DNA of 64,000 bases from positions 186,001-250,000 of the forward strand of contig CCMO02000003.1 in the NCBI GenBank assembly GCA_000751295.2, written 5' to 3'. This document shows positions 54,598-63,357 of the stretch, piece after piece; positions within the stretch are counted from its first letter, which is position 1, and each line of letters begins with the position of its first letter. The stretch comes from a bacterium YEK0313 (GTDB taxonomy: Bacteria; Pseudomonadota; Alphaproteobacteria; Rhizobiales; Phreatobacteraceae). Below the pieces are notes generated by a model that saw nothing but the letters and a program-made list of their open reading frames with translations, made no database searches and was not told where the DNA came from. A program made the position numbers and the translations under genes.

Positions 54598-55494
54598 TCA
54601 CATCACGGCTCCGGCCAGCTCCGCAGCCAGCCATTCCCGGAACGCCTTGATCTTGGGGATATGCGCCTTCGACCTGAGGAAGAGAAGGTGGTGGCAGACG
54701 AGACGCGGCCCCATCATGCCGAAGGGCAGGACGAGCCGCGCCGTCTCCAGCTCCCGCTGGATGAGCAGGCGGCTCTCCAGCCCGACGCCGATGCCGTCGA
54801 CGGCGGCGCTGATCGCCATGAACGAGCGATCGAAGCGGGGGCCGCGATCGGTCGCGATGCCGCGCACCCCCATCCGATCCAGCCAGTCGCGCCAGGACAC
54901 GAGGTTCACCTCGGAAAAGATCAATGTGTGGTCGCGCAGATCCTCCGGCACGCGGATCGGCTTCTCGCCACCCGCCAGGCCCGGCGCGCACAGCACCACG
55001 ATCGTTTCTTCCGGGAAGGGGATCACCTCGACCCCCGATGCCGGAAAGACCGTGCCGTAGCGGATGGCGAAATCGGCTTCGCCCGCGGCGAGATCGACAC
55101 GGTCCACCGACGCGTTCAGGCGCACGTCGACATCGGGGTGGAGCGCGCTGTAGCGCGACAGGCGCGGCATCAGCCATTGCGTCGCGAAGCTCGGCACCGA
55201 ATGGATGGTCAGGATGTCGGCCTTGCCGGTGCGGTCGATGCTGTGCGTCGCCGCCTCGATGATCCCGAAGGCTTCGGCCACCTGCTCGGCATAGCGGCGC
55301 CCGGCATCGGTCAGCACGATCGAGCGATGGATGCGGTGGAACAGCGGCAGGCCGACCTCGCGCTCCAGCGCGCGGATCTGATGACTCACGGCCGATGGCG
55401 TCACCAGCAGTTCCTCGGCCGCCGCCGCAAAGGAGCCGAGACGGGACGCCGCCTCGAAACATTGGATCGACTTCAGCGCGGGCAGCCTTCGCAT
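54598..55494 (-). CDS. LysR-family regulator (GcvA-like)
   Basis: The 298-residue regulator has an N-terminal winged helix-turn-helix (LKSIQCFEAASRLGSFAAAAEELLVTPSAVSHQIRALE, read across residues 7-44) and a periplasmic-binding-like effector domain. I chose the ATG at 55494 because the helix-turn-helix begins there. It is divergent from the SDR/transketolase/TRAP gene cluster, with 134 bp between the starts, which is the standard place for a LysR regulator of that cluster. The effector is presumably the cluster's substrate or an intermediate. Confidence 0.92.
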   Translation of the reverse strand: MRRLPALKSIQCFEAASRLGSFAAAAEELLVTPSAVSHQIRALEREVGLPLFHRIHRSIVLTDAGRRYAEQVAEAFGIIEAATHSIDRTGKADILTIHSVPSFATQWLMPRLSRYSALHPDVDVRLNASVDRVDLAAGEADFAIRYGTVFPASGVEVIPFPEETIVVLCAPGLAGGEKPIRVPEDLRDHTLIFSEVNLVSWRDWLDRMGVRGIATDRGPRFDRSFMAISAAVDGIGVGLESRLLIQRELETARLVLPFGMMGPRLVCHHLLFLRSKAHIPKIKAFREWLAAELAGAVM

Positions 55495-55628
55495 CGCAAT
55501 TCCAGTCAGGTGAGCACAGCTCATCGATAGGGCTCTTTTATTCGTTTGAGCTCTCGCTCTCAATGGATCAGCTTCCTGCCACCAGAGATCGCGCAAGCCA
55601 CGGCGAAGCGGGACAGGGAGGAAAGACC

Positions 55629-56378
55629 ATGTTGCTCGAAGGCAAGATCTGCCTGATCACCGGCGCTGCGTCGGAGCGCGGACTTGGCCGCGCCACCGCC
55701 GGGCTTTTTGCCGAGCACGGCGCGAAGGTCGCGATCCTCGACCTCGACGAAGGCGCGGCCGCAGCCGCCGCGGCGGCCATTGGCCCCCACCATCGGGGCT
55801 ATGCCTGCGACGTCACCGACAAGACCGCATGCGAAGGGGCGGTCGGACGGGCGCTGGCGGATTTCGGCCGTATCGACGTCCTGGTGAACAATGCCGGCAT
55901 TACCCAGCCGATCAAGACGCTCGACATCACCGCCGGCGACTACGAAGCCGTCACGGATGTCAGCCTCCGCGGGACGCTCTACATGAGCCAGGCCACCATC
56001 CCCGCCATGAAGGCGGGCGGCAGCGGCTCGATCATCTGCATGTCGTCGGTCTCGGCACAGCGCGGCGGCGGCGTCTTCGGCGGGCCGCATTACAGCGCGG
56101 CGAAGGCCGGCGTGCTCGGTCTTGCCCGTGCCATGGCGCGCGAGCTCGGGCCCTTCGGCATTCGCGTCAATTCGATCGCGCCGGGCCTGATCCAGACCGA
56201 CATCACCGCCGGCAAGCTCTCCGACGAGATGAAGCGGGACATCCTCAAGGGCATTCCGCTGAACCGCCTCGGCGATGCCCGGGATGTCGCGGGCATCGGC
56301 CTGTTCCTGGCCTCGAGTCTCTCCGCCTATGTCACCGGCGCCACCATCGATGTGAACGGCGGGATGCTGATCCATTGA
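55629..56378 (+). CDS. SDR family oxidoreductase of the catabolic cluster
   Basis: The 249-residue classical SDR has ICLITGAASERGLGRATAGL (cofactor loop with a two-residue insert relative to TGxxxGxG), NNAGITQ, catalytic Ser in MSSVS and the YSAAK pair. The DLDE after beta-2 points to NAD(H). GGAAAGACC precedes the ATG at 55629. It is the first gene after the LysR regulator and probably oxidises the imported substrate; its homologues include 3-oxoacyl-ACP reductases and sugar or polyol dehydrogenases. Confidence 0.9.
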   Translation: MLLEGKICLITGAASERGLGRATAGLFAEHGAKVAILDLDEGAAAAAAAAIGPHHRGYACDVTDKTACEGAVGRALADFGRIDVLVNNAGITQPIKTLDITAGDYEAVTDVSLRGTLYMSQATIPAMKAGGSGSIICMSSVSAQRGGGVFGGPHYSAAKAGVLGLARAMARELGPFGIRVNSIAPGLIQTDITAGKLSDEMKRDILKGIPLNRLGDARDVAGIGLFLASSLSAYVTGATIDVNGGMLIH

Positions 56379-56575
56379 GCCCTGTGGGGCGCTTCCCCTT
56401 CCGAGGGCGAAAACTTCTCCAGCAAGCCGGCTAACAGCTTCCGGCTCCAGCGCCGCGGGCCGCATGCCGTGTGCGGTCGCACCGGCAGGAGACCGCCATT
56501 GGCCGGAGCGGCGACAGGCGGGACCCGCCGGTCGCAGCGCGATCCGCATCCGATCTGAGCAAGGGAGACTGAGAC

Positions 56576-57415
56576 ATGACCGAGATCGGTCACAACGTGA
56601 CCTTGGCCGAGCGGGCGCGGCGCATCCGGCGCCATGCCCTGCGCATGGGCGAAGTCCAAGGCCAGGGCTATATCGCGCAGGCGCTCGGTGTCGCCGACAT
56701 CCTCGCGGTGTCGTATTTCCACGCCACCAGCTACCGGCCCGAAGACCCCGAATGGGAGGGGCGCGACCGCTTCCTGCTCTCGATCGGTCATTATGCCATC
56801 GCGCTCTACGCGGCGCTGATCGAGGCAAAGATCCTGCCCGAGGACGAGCTCGAGACCTATGGCGGCGACGACAGCCGCCTGCCAATGTCCGGCATGGCCG
56901 CCTATACGCCCGGGATGGAGATCACCGGCGGCTCGCTCGGCCACGGGCTCGGCATCGCGGTTGGGATGTGCCTCGCGCTGAAGCGCAAGAGGTCGCAAGC
57001 CTTCGTCTACACTCTCTTCTCGGACGGCGAACTCGACGAAGGCTCGACCTGGGAAGCGGCAATGTCGGCCGGCTCCCACAAGCTCGACAACCTGATCGGC
57101 ATTGTCGACGTCAACCAGATGCAGGCGGACGGGCCTTCGACGGGGGTCATGAACTTCGAGCCGCTCGTGCCGAAATTCGAGGCCTTCGGCTGGTTCGCGC
57201 AGCGCGTCGACGGCAACGATATCGACGCCCTGGTCCGCGCTTTCGACGCGGCCCGGAACCACCGGGCCGCGCAGCCCCGGATCATCATCTGCGACACCAG
57301 GATGGCGAAGGGCGTGCCCTTCCTCGAAGCCCGCGAACGGAACCACTTCCTGCGCGTGGAGCCGGACGAGTGGGCCGAGGCCATCACCATCATCGACGCG
57401 GGAGTGGCACAATGA
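56576..57415 (+). CDS. Transketolase, N-terminal (TPP pyrophosphate-binding) subunit
   Basis: The 279-residue protein is the N-terminal third of a split transketolase. It binds the TPP diphosphate through SDGELDEGSTWEAAMSAG with the partner Asn in IVDVNQMQADG. The conserved substrate/cofactor His residues are in FHATSY, SIGHYAIALYAAL and GGSLGHGLGIAVGM. CDTRMAKGVPF lies near the C-terminus. It overlaps its partner gene by 4 bp. A 197-bp gap separates it from the SDR gene, in which I see only a GGGAGAC ribosome-binding site. Split transketolases occur in sugar-acid, apiose and sulfosugar pathways. Confidence 0.93.
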   Translation: MTEIGHNVTLAERARRIRRHALRMGEVQGQGYIAQALGVADILAVSYFHATSYRPEDPEWEGRDRFLLSIGHYAIALYAALIEAKILPEDELETYGGDDSRLPMSGMAAYTPGMEITGGSLGHGLGIAVGMCLALKRKRSQAFVYTLFSDGELDEGSTWEAAMSAGSHKLDNLIGIVDVNQMQADGPSTGVMNFEPLVPKFEAFGWFAQRVDGNDIDALVRAFDAARNHRAAQPRIIICDTRMAKGVPFLEARERNHFLRVEPDEWAEAITIIDAGVAQ

Positions 57416-58446
57416 GGCGCTCGAAATATATCCGGCCGGCTCATCTTGGCGCCGGCGGCAGCGACAGGCCGCGGCTGACGACTTCGGCCATGATCGCGTC
57501 CATCGCCGGGGCCGGCCAGAAGACGAAGCCGGCGCCGTTCGGCCACGCGCTGGCGAAACTCGCGGAGACGAACGACCGCATCGTCGGGCTCTCGGCGGAT
57601 CTTGCCAAATATACCGACCTGCACATCTTCCGCGATGCCCATCCGGATCGGTTCTACCAGATGGGCATGGCCGAGCAGTTGCTCATGATGGCCGCGGCCG
57701 GCATGGCGCGCGAGGGCTTCCAGGCCTGGGCGACGACCTATGCCGTCTTCGCCTCGCGCCGCGCCTACGATTTCATCTGCCTCGCGATCGCCGAGGAGAT
57801 GCTGGACGTGAAGATCGTCTGCGCGCTGCCCGGGCTGACCACCGGCTACGGCCCGAGCCACCAGGCGACCGAGGACATCGCGATGTTCCGGGGCATGCCC
57901 AACCTGACCATCATCGATCCCTGCGACGCGCATGAGATCGAGCAGGCGGTGCCGGCCATGTCGGCGCACAAGGGGCCGGTCTACATGCGGCTTCTGCGCG
58001 GCAACGTGCCATGCGTGCTCGACGACTACGGCTACAGGTTCGAGCTCGGCAAGGCAAAGCTCATCCGCGACGGGCGCGACACGCTGATCATCGCCTCCGG
58101 CCTGATGACCATGCGGGCGCTGGAGGCGGCCGAGGCACTCAGAAAAGACGGCATCGAAGCCGGCGTGCTGCATGTCCCGACCATCAAGCCGCTGGATGAG
58201 GCGACGATCCTGGCCGAATGCGGCAAGGGCGGGCGGCTCGTCGTGGTCGCCGAGAACCACACGGTGATCGGCGGCCTGGGCGAGGCCGTGGCCGCCACGC
58301 TGATGCGCTCGGATGTCCGGCCAGCTGCCTTCCGCCAGATCGGCCTTCCCGACCAGTTCCTCGAAGCCGGCGCGCTTCCGACGCTGCACGACCAGTACGG
58401 CCTCTCCACCGCGGCCGTGACGAGCGCGATCAAGGACTGGCTCTAG
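57412..58446 (+). CDS. Transketolase, C-terminal (pyrimidine-binding) subunit
   Basis: The 344-residue partner has an N-terminal extension of about 35 residues, then the pyrimidine domain (GLSADLAKYTDLHIFRDAHP, FYQMGMAEQLLMMAAAGMA with the catalytic Glu) and TTGYGPSHQATEDIAMFR. The C-terminal transketolase domain has VVAENHTVIGGLGEAV. The start at 57412 gives the ATGA overlap with the first subunit; starts further in at 57490 or 57493 are possible since the extension is not conserved in type. With the preceding gene it forms one active enzyme. Confidence 0.92.
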   Translation: MRRSKYIRPAHLGAGGSDRPRLTTSAMIASIAGAGQKTKPAPFGHALAKLAETNDRIVGLSADLAKYTDLHIFRDAHPDRFYQMGMAEQLLMMAAAGMAREGFQAWATTYAVFASRRAYDFICLAIAEEMLDVKIVCALPGLTTGYGPSHQATEDIAMFRGMPNLTIIDPCDAHEIEQAVPAMSAHKGPVYMRLLRGNVPCVLDDYGYRFELGKAKLIRDGRDTLIIASGLMTMRALEAAEALRKDGIEAGVLHVPTIKPLDEATILAECGKGGRLVVVAENHTVIGGLGEAVAATLMRSDVRPAAFRQIGLPDQFLEAGALPTLHDQYGLSTAAVTSAIKDWL

Positions 58447-58474
58447 ACGCCGCTGCACGACCGGGAAGAGTTCA

Positions 58475-59353
58475 ATGAAAAACATCGCCTTCGTCGGGCT
58501 CGGCGCCATGGGGCGGCCGATGGCCCGCAACCTCGTCAAAGCCGGCCTGGCGGTCCGGGGCTTCGATCTGAACCCGGCCGGCCTTGAAGATCTCGAGGCC
58601 GCAGGCGGCACGCCCTGCGGCTCCGTTCAGGAGGCCTTCCGCGGCGCCGATGCCATCGTTCTGATGGTCGTCAACGCCCAGCAGGCCGAGGCCGTTCTCT
58701 TCGACGAAAACGCCATCGCGGCCGCGCCGCCGGAGGCGATCGTCTGCCTGATGGCGACCTGTCCGCCGAAACGGGTCCAGACGATCGCCGAGCGGGTCGC
58801 CCGGACCGGCAGGCGCTTCGTCGATTCCCCCGTCTCCGGCGGCGTCGTCGGAGCGATGGTAGGTTCGCTCACCGTCATGGCCGCGGCTCCGGCCGAAACC
58901 TTTGCGGCCGTGCGGCCGGTCCTCGAGGCCATGGGCAGCCGGACCCTGCAGGTCGGCGACAGGCCGGGGCAGGGCGCGACCGTCAAGACGGTCAACCAGC
59001 TGCTGTGCGGCGTGCATATCGCCGCCGCGGCCGAGGCGCTCGCCCTCGCCGAGCGCGTCGGCGTCGACACGAGGACGATGCTCGACATCCTGACCGGCAC
59101 CGCGGCCGGCAGCTGGATGCTGAGGGATCGCGGCCCGCGCATGCTCGAGCCCGAGCCGGAGGTGACGAGCGCCGTCGACATCTTCGTCAAGGATCTCGAC
59201 ATCGTGCTCGAAGCAGGCCGCGAGACCAAGGCCGCGCTGCCCCTGGCGGCGCTTGCGCACCAGCTCTTCACCTCGACGTCGGGCCGCGGCGACGGGGCCG
59301 CCGACGACAGCCAGGTGATCCGCGCCTACCGCGCCCTCAACGGCACCGCCTGA
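58475..59353 (+). CDS. Beta-hydroxyacid dehydrogenase, L-threonate dehydrogenase (LtnD)-like
   Basis: The 292-residue enzyme has cofactor loop IAFVGLGAMGRPMARNL, the DSPVSGGVVGAMVGSLTVM substrate motif and the catalytic Lys in GATVKTVNQLLCGVHIAAAAEAL. The NQLLCGVHIAAAAEA version is typical of LtnD-like enzymes that oxidise four-carbon sugar acids, though 3-hydroxyisobutyrate and 2-hydroxy-3-oxopropionate enzymes are close. It sits between the transketolase genes and the TRAP transporter, which supports a sugar-acid substrate. Confidence 0.9.
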   Translation: MKNIAFVGLGAMGRPMARNLVKAGLAVRGFDLNPAGLEDLEAAGGTPCGSVQEAFRGADAIVLMVVNAQQAEAVLFDENAIAAAPPEAIVCLMATCPPKRVQTIAERVARTGRRFVDSPVSGGVVGAMVGSLTVMAAAPAETFAAVRPVLEAMGSRTLQVGDRPGQGATVKTVNQLLCGVHIAAAAEALALAERVGVDTRTMLDILTGTAAGSWMLRDRGPRMLEPEPEVTSAVDIFVKDLDIVLEAGRETKAALPLAALAHQLFTSTSGRGDGAADDSQVIRAYRALNGTA

Positions 59354-59388
59354 GCCTTTTCCGGCGCAACACACTCAAGGAGGACATC

Positions 59389-60411
59389 GTGACAAGGATC
59401 CGCTTCGCTCCGACCCGCCGCAGCCTCGTGGCCGGCGCCGCCGCCGTCCCGCTCGTGACGATCCTGAAATGGCCGGCCGGCGCCGCGGAGTTCGACCTGA
59501 AATACGCGACGGGTCAGGATCCGACCCATCCGGTCAACATCCGGGCCCAGGAGGCGCTGAACCGGATCCGCGAGGCCACGGCGGGCCGGGTCGAGATCAA
59601 GCTGTTCCCCGCGAACCAGCTCGGCTCCGACACCGATCTTCTGACCCAGGTCCGCAACGGCTCGGTCGACTTCTTCAATCTCTCGTCCCTGATCCTGGCG
59701 ACCTTCGTGCCGCTGTCCGGCATTACCAGCCTCGGTTTCGCCTTCAAGGACTACGACCAGGTCTGGGCCGCGATGGACGGCGAGCTCGGCGCGCATATCC
59801 GCGAGCAGATCGCCAAGACGCCGATCTTCACCGTCTCGCGCATCTGGGACAACGGCTTCCGGCACATCACCTCTTCGACCCGCGAGATCAAGGCGCCGGC
59901 AGACCTCAACGGCTTCAAGCTGCGCGTGCCGCCGGCCCCCGCCCTGACCTCCCTGTTCAAGGCGCTCGACGCCGCGCCTTCGCCGATCAACTTCAACGAA
60001 CTCTATTCGTCGCTCCAGACCAAGGTCGTCGAGGGCCAGGAGAACCCGCTCGCCATCATCGCGACGACGCGGCTCTACGAGGTTCAGAAGACCTGCAGCC
60101 TCACCGGCCATGTCTGGGACGGCTATTGGGTGCTCGGCAACAAGCGGGCCTTTGCCAGGCTGCCCGGCGATCTCCAGGCCGTCATCAGCCGCGAGCTCGA
60201 CCGGTCCGCGCTCGACCAGCGCGCCGACATCGCCAGGCTCAGCGCCAGCCTGAAGAGCGATCTGCAGGGCAAAGGCATCACCTTCGTCGACGTCCAGCAG
60301 GACGCGTTCCGCAGGGCGCTCGCCGGCACCAGCTTCTACGCGGGGTGGAAGCAGAAATACGGCGCCCAGGCCTGGGACCTGCTCGAAAAGGTGTCCGGCA
60401 AGCTCGGCTGA
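59389..60411 (+). CDS. TRAP transporter substrate-binding protein (DctP family)
   Basis: The 340-residue periplasmic receptor starts with a Tat-like signal (TRRSLVAGAAAVPLVTIL). Its DctP fold shows LFPANQLGSDTDLLTQVRNGSVDF, then PADLNGFKLRVPPAPALT with the Arg that clamps a substrate carboxylate, and FNELYSSLQTKVVEGQENP. The carboxylate Arg supports an organic-acid ligand. The GTG start at 59389 is preceded by AAGGAGG, a perfect Shine-Dalgarno sequence. It works with the fused permease encoded next. Confidence 0.93.
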   Translation: MTRIRFAPTRRSLVAGAAAVPLVTILKWPAGAAEFDLKYATGQDPTHPVNIRAQEALNRIREATAGRVEIKLFPANQLGSDTDLLTQVRNGSVDFFNLSSLILATFVPLSGITSLGFAFKDYDQVWAAMDGELGAHIREQIAKTPIFTVSRIWDNGFRHITSSTREIKAPADLNGFKLRVPPAPALTSLFKALDAAPSPINFNELYSSLQTKVVEGQENPLAIIATTRLYEVQKTCSLTGHVWDGYWVLGNKRAFARLPGDLQAVISRELDRSALDQRADIARLSASLKSDLQGKGITFVDVQQDAFRRALAGTSFYAGWKQKYGAQAWDLLEKVSGKLG

Positions 60412-60546
60412 GCCGCCGCTCCGGCCGATCGTCTGGGCGCGGCCGCCGCGCCCAGCAACCAGCATGTCCGAACCGTACCGCGAAAGGACGACAACCGGCC
60501 GGGCCGCTCCGGCCGGAAAGCAAAACCGACAGGAGAGGAAATCCGG

Positions 60547-62433
60547 ATGGCAAACGATCCGACAGCAGTCGGCGCCGCCCATGGTGCCGGTTCATTGCGC
60601 GTTCCGCATCCAGGCTGGCCGGCGAAGCTCGACCGTATCGTCGGCCTGCTCGTGGAGATACCGGCTGCGTTGCTCGTCCTCGCCGAGGTCGTCGTCCTGT
60701 TCATGGGCGTCGTCTGGCGCTACGTCCTGCACGAGCCGCTGATCTGGTCGGACGAACTCGCCTCGATCCTGTTCCTGTGGCTTGCCATGCTGGGGTCGGT
60801 GGTGGCGCTGCGGCGCGGCGAGCACATGCGCATGACCGCCGTCGTCGGCAAGCTCTCGCCCGGGATGCGCGGCGTCCTCGACCTCGTCGCCATCGCGGCG
60901 GCGGTCGCCTTCCTGGCGCTCGTCCTCCACCCGGCCATCGAATTTGCCGCCGACGAGGTCTACGTCACGACGCCCGCCCTCGAGATCGCCAATTCCTGGC
61001 GGGCAGCCGCCCTGCCGGTCGGAATCGGACTGATGCTGCTCGTCGCTCTCGTCCAGCTCTGCCGCGTCGGAGACCTGCGCGATGCCGGGCTCGCCGTGGG
61101 CATGACGGGCATGGTCATCGCGCTGACGGCGTTGATCGGCCCCTCTCTCGGCGGGCTCGGCAACTGGAACCTGCTCGTCTTCTTCGTCGGCGGCGTCGGT
61201 GCGATGGTGCTGCTCGGGGTGCCGATCGCCTTCGCGTTCGGCCTTGCCACCTTCGCCTACCTCGCGCTCACCACATCGACCCCGACGGTCGTGATCATCG
61301 GCCGGATGGACGAAGGCATGAGCCATCTGATCCTGCTCGCGGTGCCGCTGTTCGTCTTCCTCGGCCTGCTCATCGAGATGACAGGCATGGCGCGCGCCAT
61401 GGTCGGTTTCCTCGCAAGCCTGCTCGGCCATGTTCGCGGCGGCCTCTCCTATGTGCTGATCGGCGCCATGTATCTCGTCTCGGGCATTTCGGGCTCGAAG
61501 GCGGCCGACATGGCGGCGGTCGCCCCCGTGCTCTTTCCCGAGATGAAGCAGCGGGGCGCCAAGCCCGGCGACCTCGTCGCCCTGCTGTCGGCGACCGGGG
61601 CTCAGACCGAGACGATTCCGCCCTCGCTGGTGCTCATCACGATCGGTTCGGTGACCGGCGTCTCGATCGCGGCGCTCTTCACCGGCGGCCTCCTGCCCGG
61701 CCTCGTGCTCGGCCTGACGCTCGCGGCGCTGGTCTGGTGGCGCTACCGCAACGAGGACCTCTCCGCGGTCCGTCGTGCGTCGGGCGCGGAGATCGGCAAG
61801 GCCTTCCTGATCGCGCTTCCAGCCATCGCCTTGCCCTTCATCATCCGGGCCGCGGTCATCGAGGGCGTCGCGACCGCGACCGAGGTCTCGACCATCGGCA
61901 TCGCCTATGCCGCGATCGCAGGCCTCCTGGTCTACCGCCAGTTCGACTGGAAGCGGCTCTATCCGATGCTGCTCGACACGGCCTCGCTCTCCGGCGCGAT
62001 CCTGCTCATCATCGGGGCCGCCACCGGCATGGCCTGGGCGCTGACGCAGTCCGGCTTCTCGACGGCCCTCGCCGAGATCATGAAGAGCCTGCCCGGCGGC
62101 GTGCCGACATTCCTCGCCGTCTCGATCATCGCCTTCATTGTGCTCGGCTCGGTTCTGGAGGGCATCCCGGCGATCGTGCTCTTCGGCCCCCTGCTGTTCC
62201 CGATCGCCCGGCAGGTCGGCGTCCACGAGGTGCACTATGCTATGGTCGTCATCCTGGCGATGGGCGTCGGCCTCTTCGCGCCGCCCTTCGGCGTCGGCTA
62301 CTACGCGGCCTGCGCGATCAGCCGCATCCACCCCGATGAGGGCATGCGGCCGATCGTCGGCTACATGATCGCGCTCCTGGTCGGCCTCGTCATCGTGGCG
62401 GCCGTGCCATGGATCTCGATCGGTTTCCTCTGA
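60547..62433 (+). CDS. TRAP transporter permease, fused DctQ-DctM
   Basis: The 628-residue inner-membrane protein joins the small DctQ subunit (about residues 25-190, four hydrophobic segments, with WRYVLHEPLIWSDELASILFLW) to the large DctM subunit (about 200-625, many segments). The DctM part has LLGVPIAFAFGLATF and SGSKAADMAAVAPVLFP in its substrate/sodium region. TRAP systems drive uptake with a sodium gradient. The 135-bp gap after the binding-protein gene holds a GGAGAGG ribosome-binding site near its end. It completes the catabolic cluster. Confidence 0.93.
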   Translation: MANDPTAVGAAHGAGSLRVPHPGWPAKLDRIVGLLVEIPAALLVLAEVVVLFMGVVWRYVLHEPLIWSDELASILFLWLAMLGSVVALRRGEHMRMTAVVGKLSPGMRGVLDLVAIAAAVAFLALVLHPAIEFAADEVYVTTPALEIANSWRAAALPVGIGLMLLVALVQLCRVGDLRDAGLAVGMTGMVIALTALIGPSLGGLGNWNLLVFFVGGVGAMVLLGVPIAFAFGLATFAYLALTTSTPTVVIIGRMDEGMSHLILLAVPLFVFLGLLIEMTGMARAMVGFLASLLGHVRGGLSYVLIGAMYLVSGISGSKAADMAAVAPVLFPEMKQRGAKPGDLVALLSATGAQTETIPPSLVLITIGSVTGVSIAALFTGGLLPGLVLGLTLAALVWWRYRNEDLSAVRRASGAEIGKAFLIALPAIALPFIIRAAVIEGVATATEVSTIGIAYAAIAGLLVYRQFDWKRLYPMLLDTASLSGAILLIIGAATGMAWALTQSGFSTALAEIMKSLPGGVPTFLAVSIIAFIVLGSVLEGIPAIVLFGPLLFPIARQVGVHEVHYAMVVILAMGVGLFAPPFGVGYYAACAISRIHPDEGMRPIVGYMIALLVGLVIVAAVPWISIGFL

Positions 62434-62455
62434 CAGCCGCCGGCGCGCCGAGCCT

Positions 62456-62477
62456 CCCGCCCTGTTCATGGGGCGGG
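62456..62477 (+). terminator. GC hairpin after the TRAP permease gene
   Basis: CCCGCCC (62456-62462) and GGGCGGG (62471-62477) form a perfect 7-bp stem with the loop TGTTCATG, 23 bp after the permease stop. It is a plausible transcription end for the catabolic operon, but no T tract follows, so confidence is modest. Confidence 0.45.
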
Positions 62478-62592
62478 GGGACGCATGTTGGCGCAGGGAA
62501 AGCGCGACGGGCGCGCCGCCTCATCCGTATTCGACCGGAACCTGCATGCGCCGCGATGTCGATTAGCGTCGGTTTCGGGGAGCCTCGCGCCG

Positions 62593-63240
62593 ATGACCGA
62601 CAAGACCGTTTCGGGCCTGACCGAAGCCGCCGAGCCGCCGCATTATCATGGCCACCGCGAAAGGCTGCGCCAGCGCTTCCGGGAGGCCGGCGCGGAGGCG
62701 CTCGCCGACTACGAACTCATCGAACTCGTGCTGTTCCGCGCCATACCCCGGCGCGACGTCAAGCCGCTCGCCAAGGATCTCCTGAAACGTTTCGGCTCCT
62801 TCGCCGAGGTGGTCGCGGCGCCGGAGGCGCGGCTCGCCGAGGTCGAGGGCATGACGGCCGCGGCGATCGTCGAGGTGAAGGTGGTCCAGGCGGCCGCCGT
62901 GCGCTTCGGGCGCGGCCGCATCGCGCGCCGGCCGGTGCTGTCGTCCTGGTCGGCCGTGCTCGACTATTGCCGCACGGCCATGGCCTTCGCCGAACGCGAG
63001 CAGTTCCGCGTCCTCTATCTCGACAAGAAGAACGCGCTGATCGCCGACGAGGTGCAGGGCGAGGGCACGGTCGACCACACGCCGGTCTATCCGCGCGAGG
63101 TGGTGAAGCGGGCGCTGGAACTCTCCTCCACCGCCCTGGTGCTCGTGCACAACCATCCCACTCGGTCAATAAGATCACGCTGGAGCACGCACAAGCACGC
63201 TGAAACACTAGCAAACTCGGGCATTTTTGGCATTGCGTAG
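62593..63240 (+). pseudogene. radC: radC (JAMM/MPN+ domain), interrupted by integration
   Basis: The first 189 residues are ordinary RadC: helix-hairpin-helix region (HYHGHRERLRQRFREAGAEALADYELIELVLF, then FGSFAEVVAAPEARLAEVEGM) and the JPF domain (FRVLYLDKKNALIADEVQGEGTVDHTPVYPREV). The metal motif begins VLVHNHP and should continue SGDPxPSxxD. Instead, after codon CCC ending at 63159 the frame reads TRSIRSRWSTHKHAETLANS and stops at 63240. Two JAMM ligand residues (Ser, Asp) are lost. An integrase gene follows at once, so an element has inserted here. The ATG at 62593 gives the family's usual N-terminus. RadC's role in repair is disputed, and loss is tolerable. Confidence 0.85.
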
Positions 63241-63357
63241 TGGGGACGGTTTTGGCAAACTGGGGGCGGTTTAAGGGGTAGAAAACGGCTCTCCGCTCCC
63301 AGCAAGCGACCCCTGTTTCTCCTGAACCGATCCCAGTTGCGGAACAGGAGAATCGCG
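63160..63357 (+). other. Left end of an integrated element, probable att site and integrase promoter region
   Basis: The sequence from 63160 no longer codes RadC and is less GC-rich than the flanking DNA. It contains repeated short motifs, GCAAACT at 63211-63217 and 63255-63261 and GCACGC at 63184-63189 and 63195-63200, which could be integrase arm sites. The crossover should lie close to 63150-63180. A GGAACAGGAG ribosome-binding site ends seven bases before the integrase ATG. No gene is seen. Confidence 0.6.

Noticed and set aside
56576..62433. Calling the transketolase cluster a sulfosugar (sulfo-TK) pathway
   Set aside because: No isomerase, kinase or sulfonate-specific gene is present; a split transketolase alone is not sufficient.
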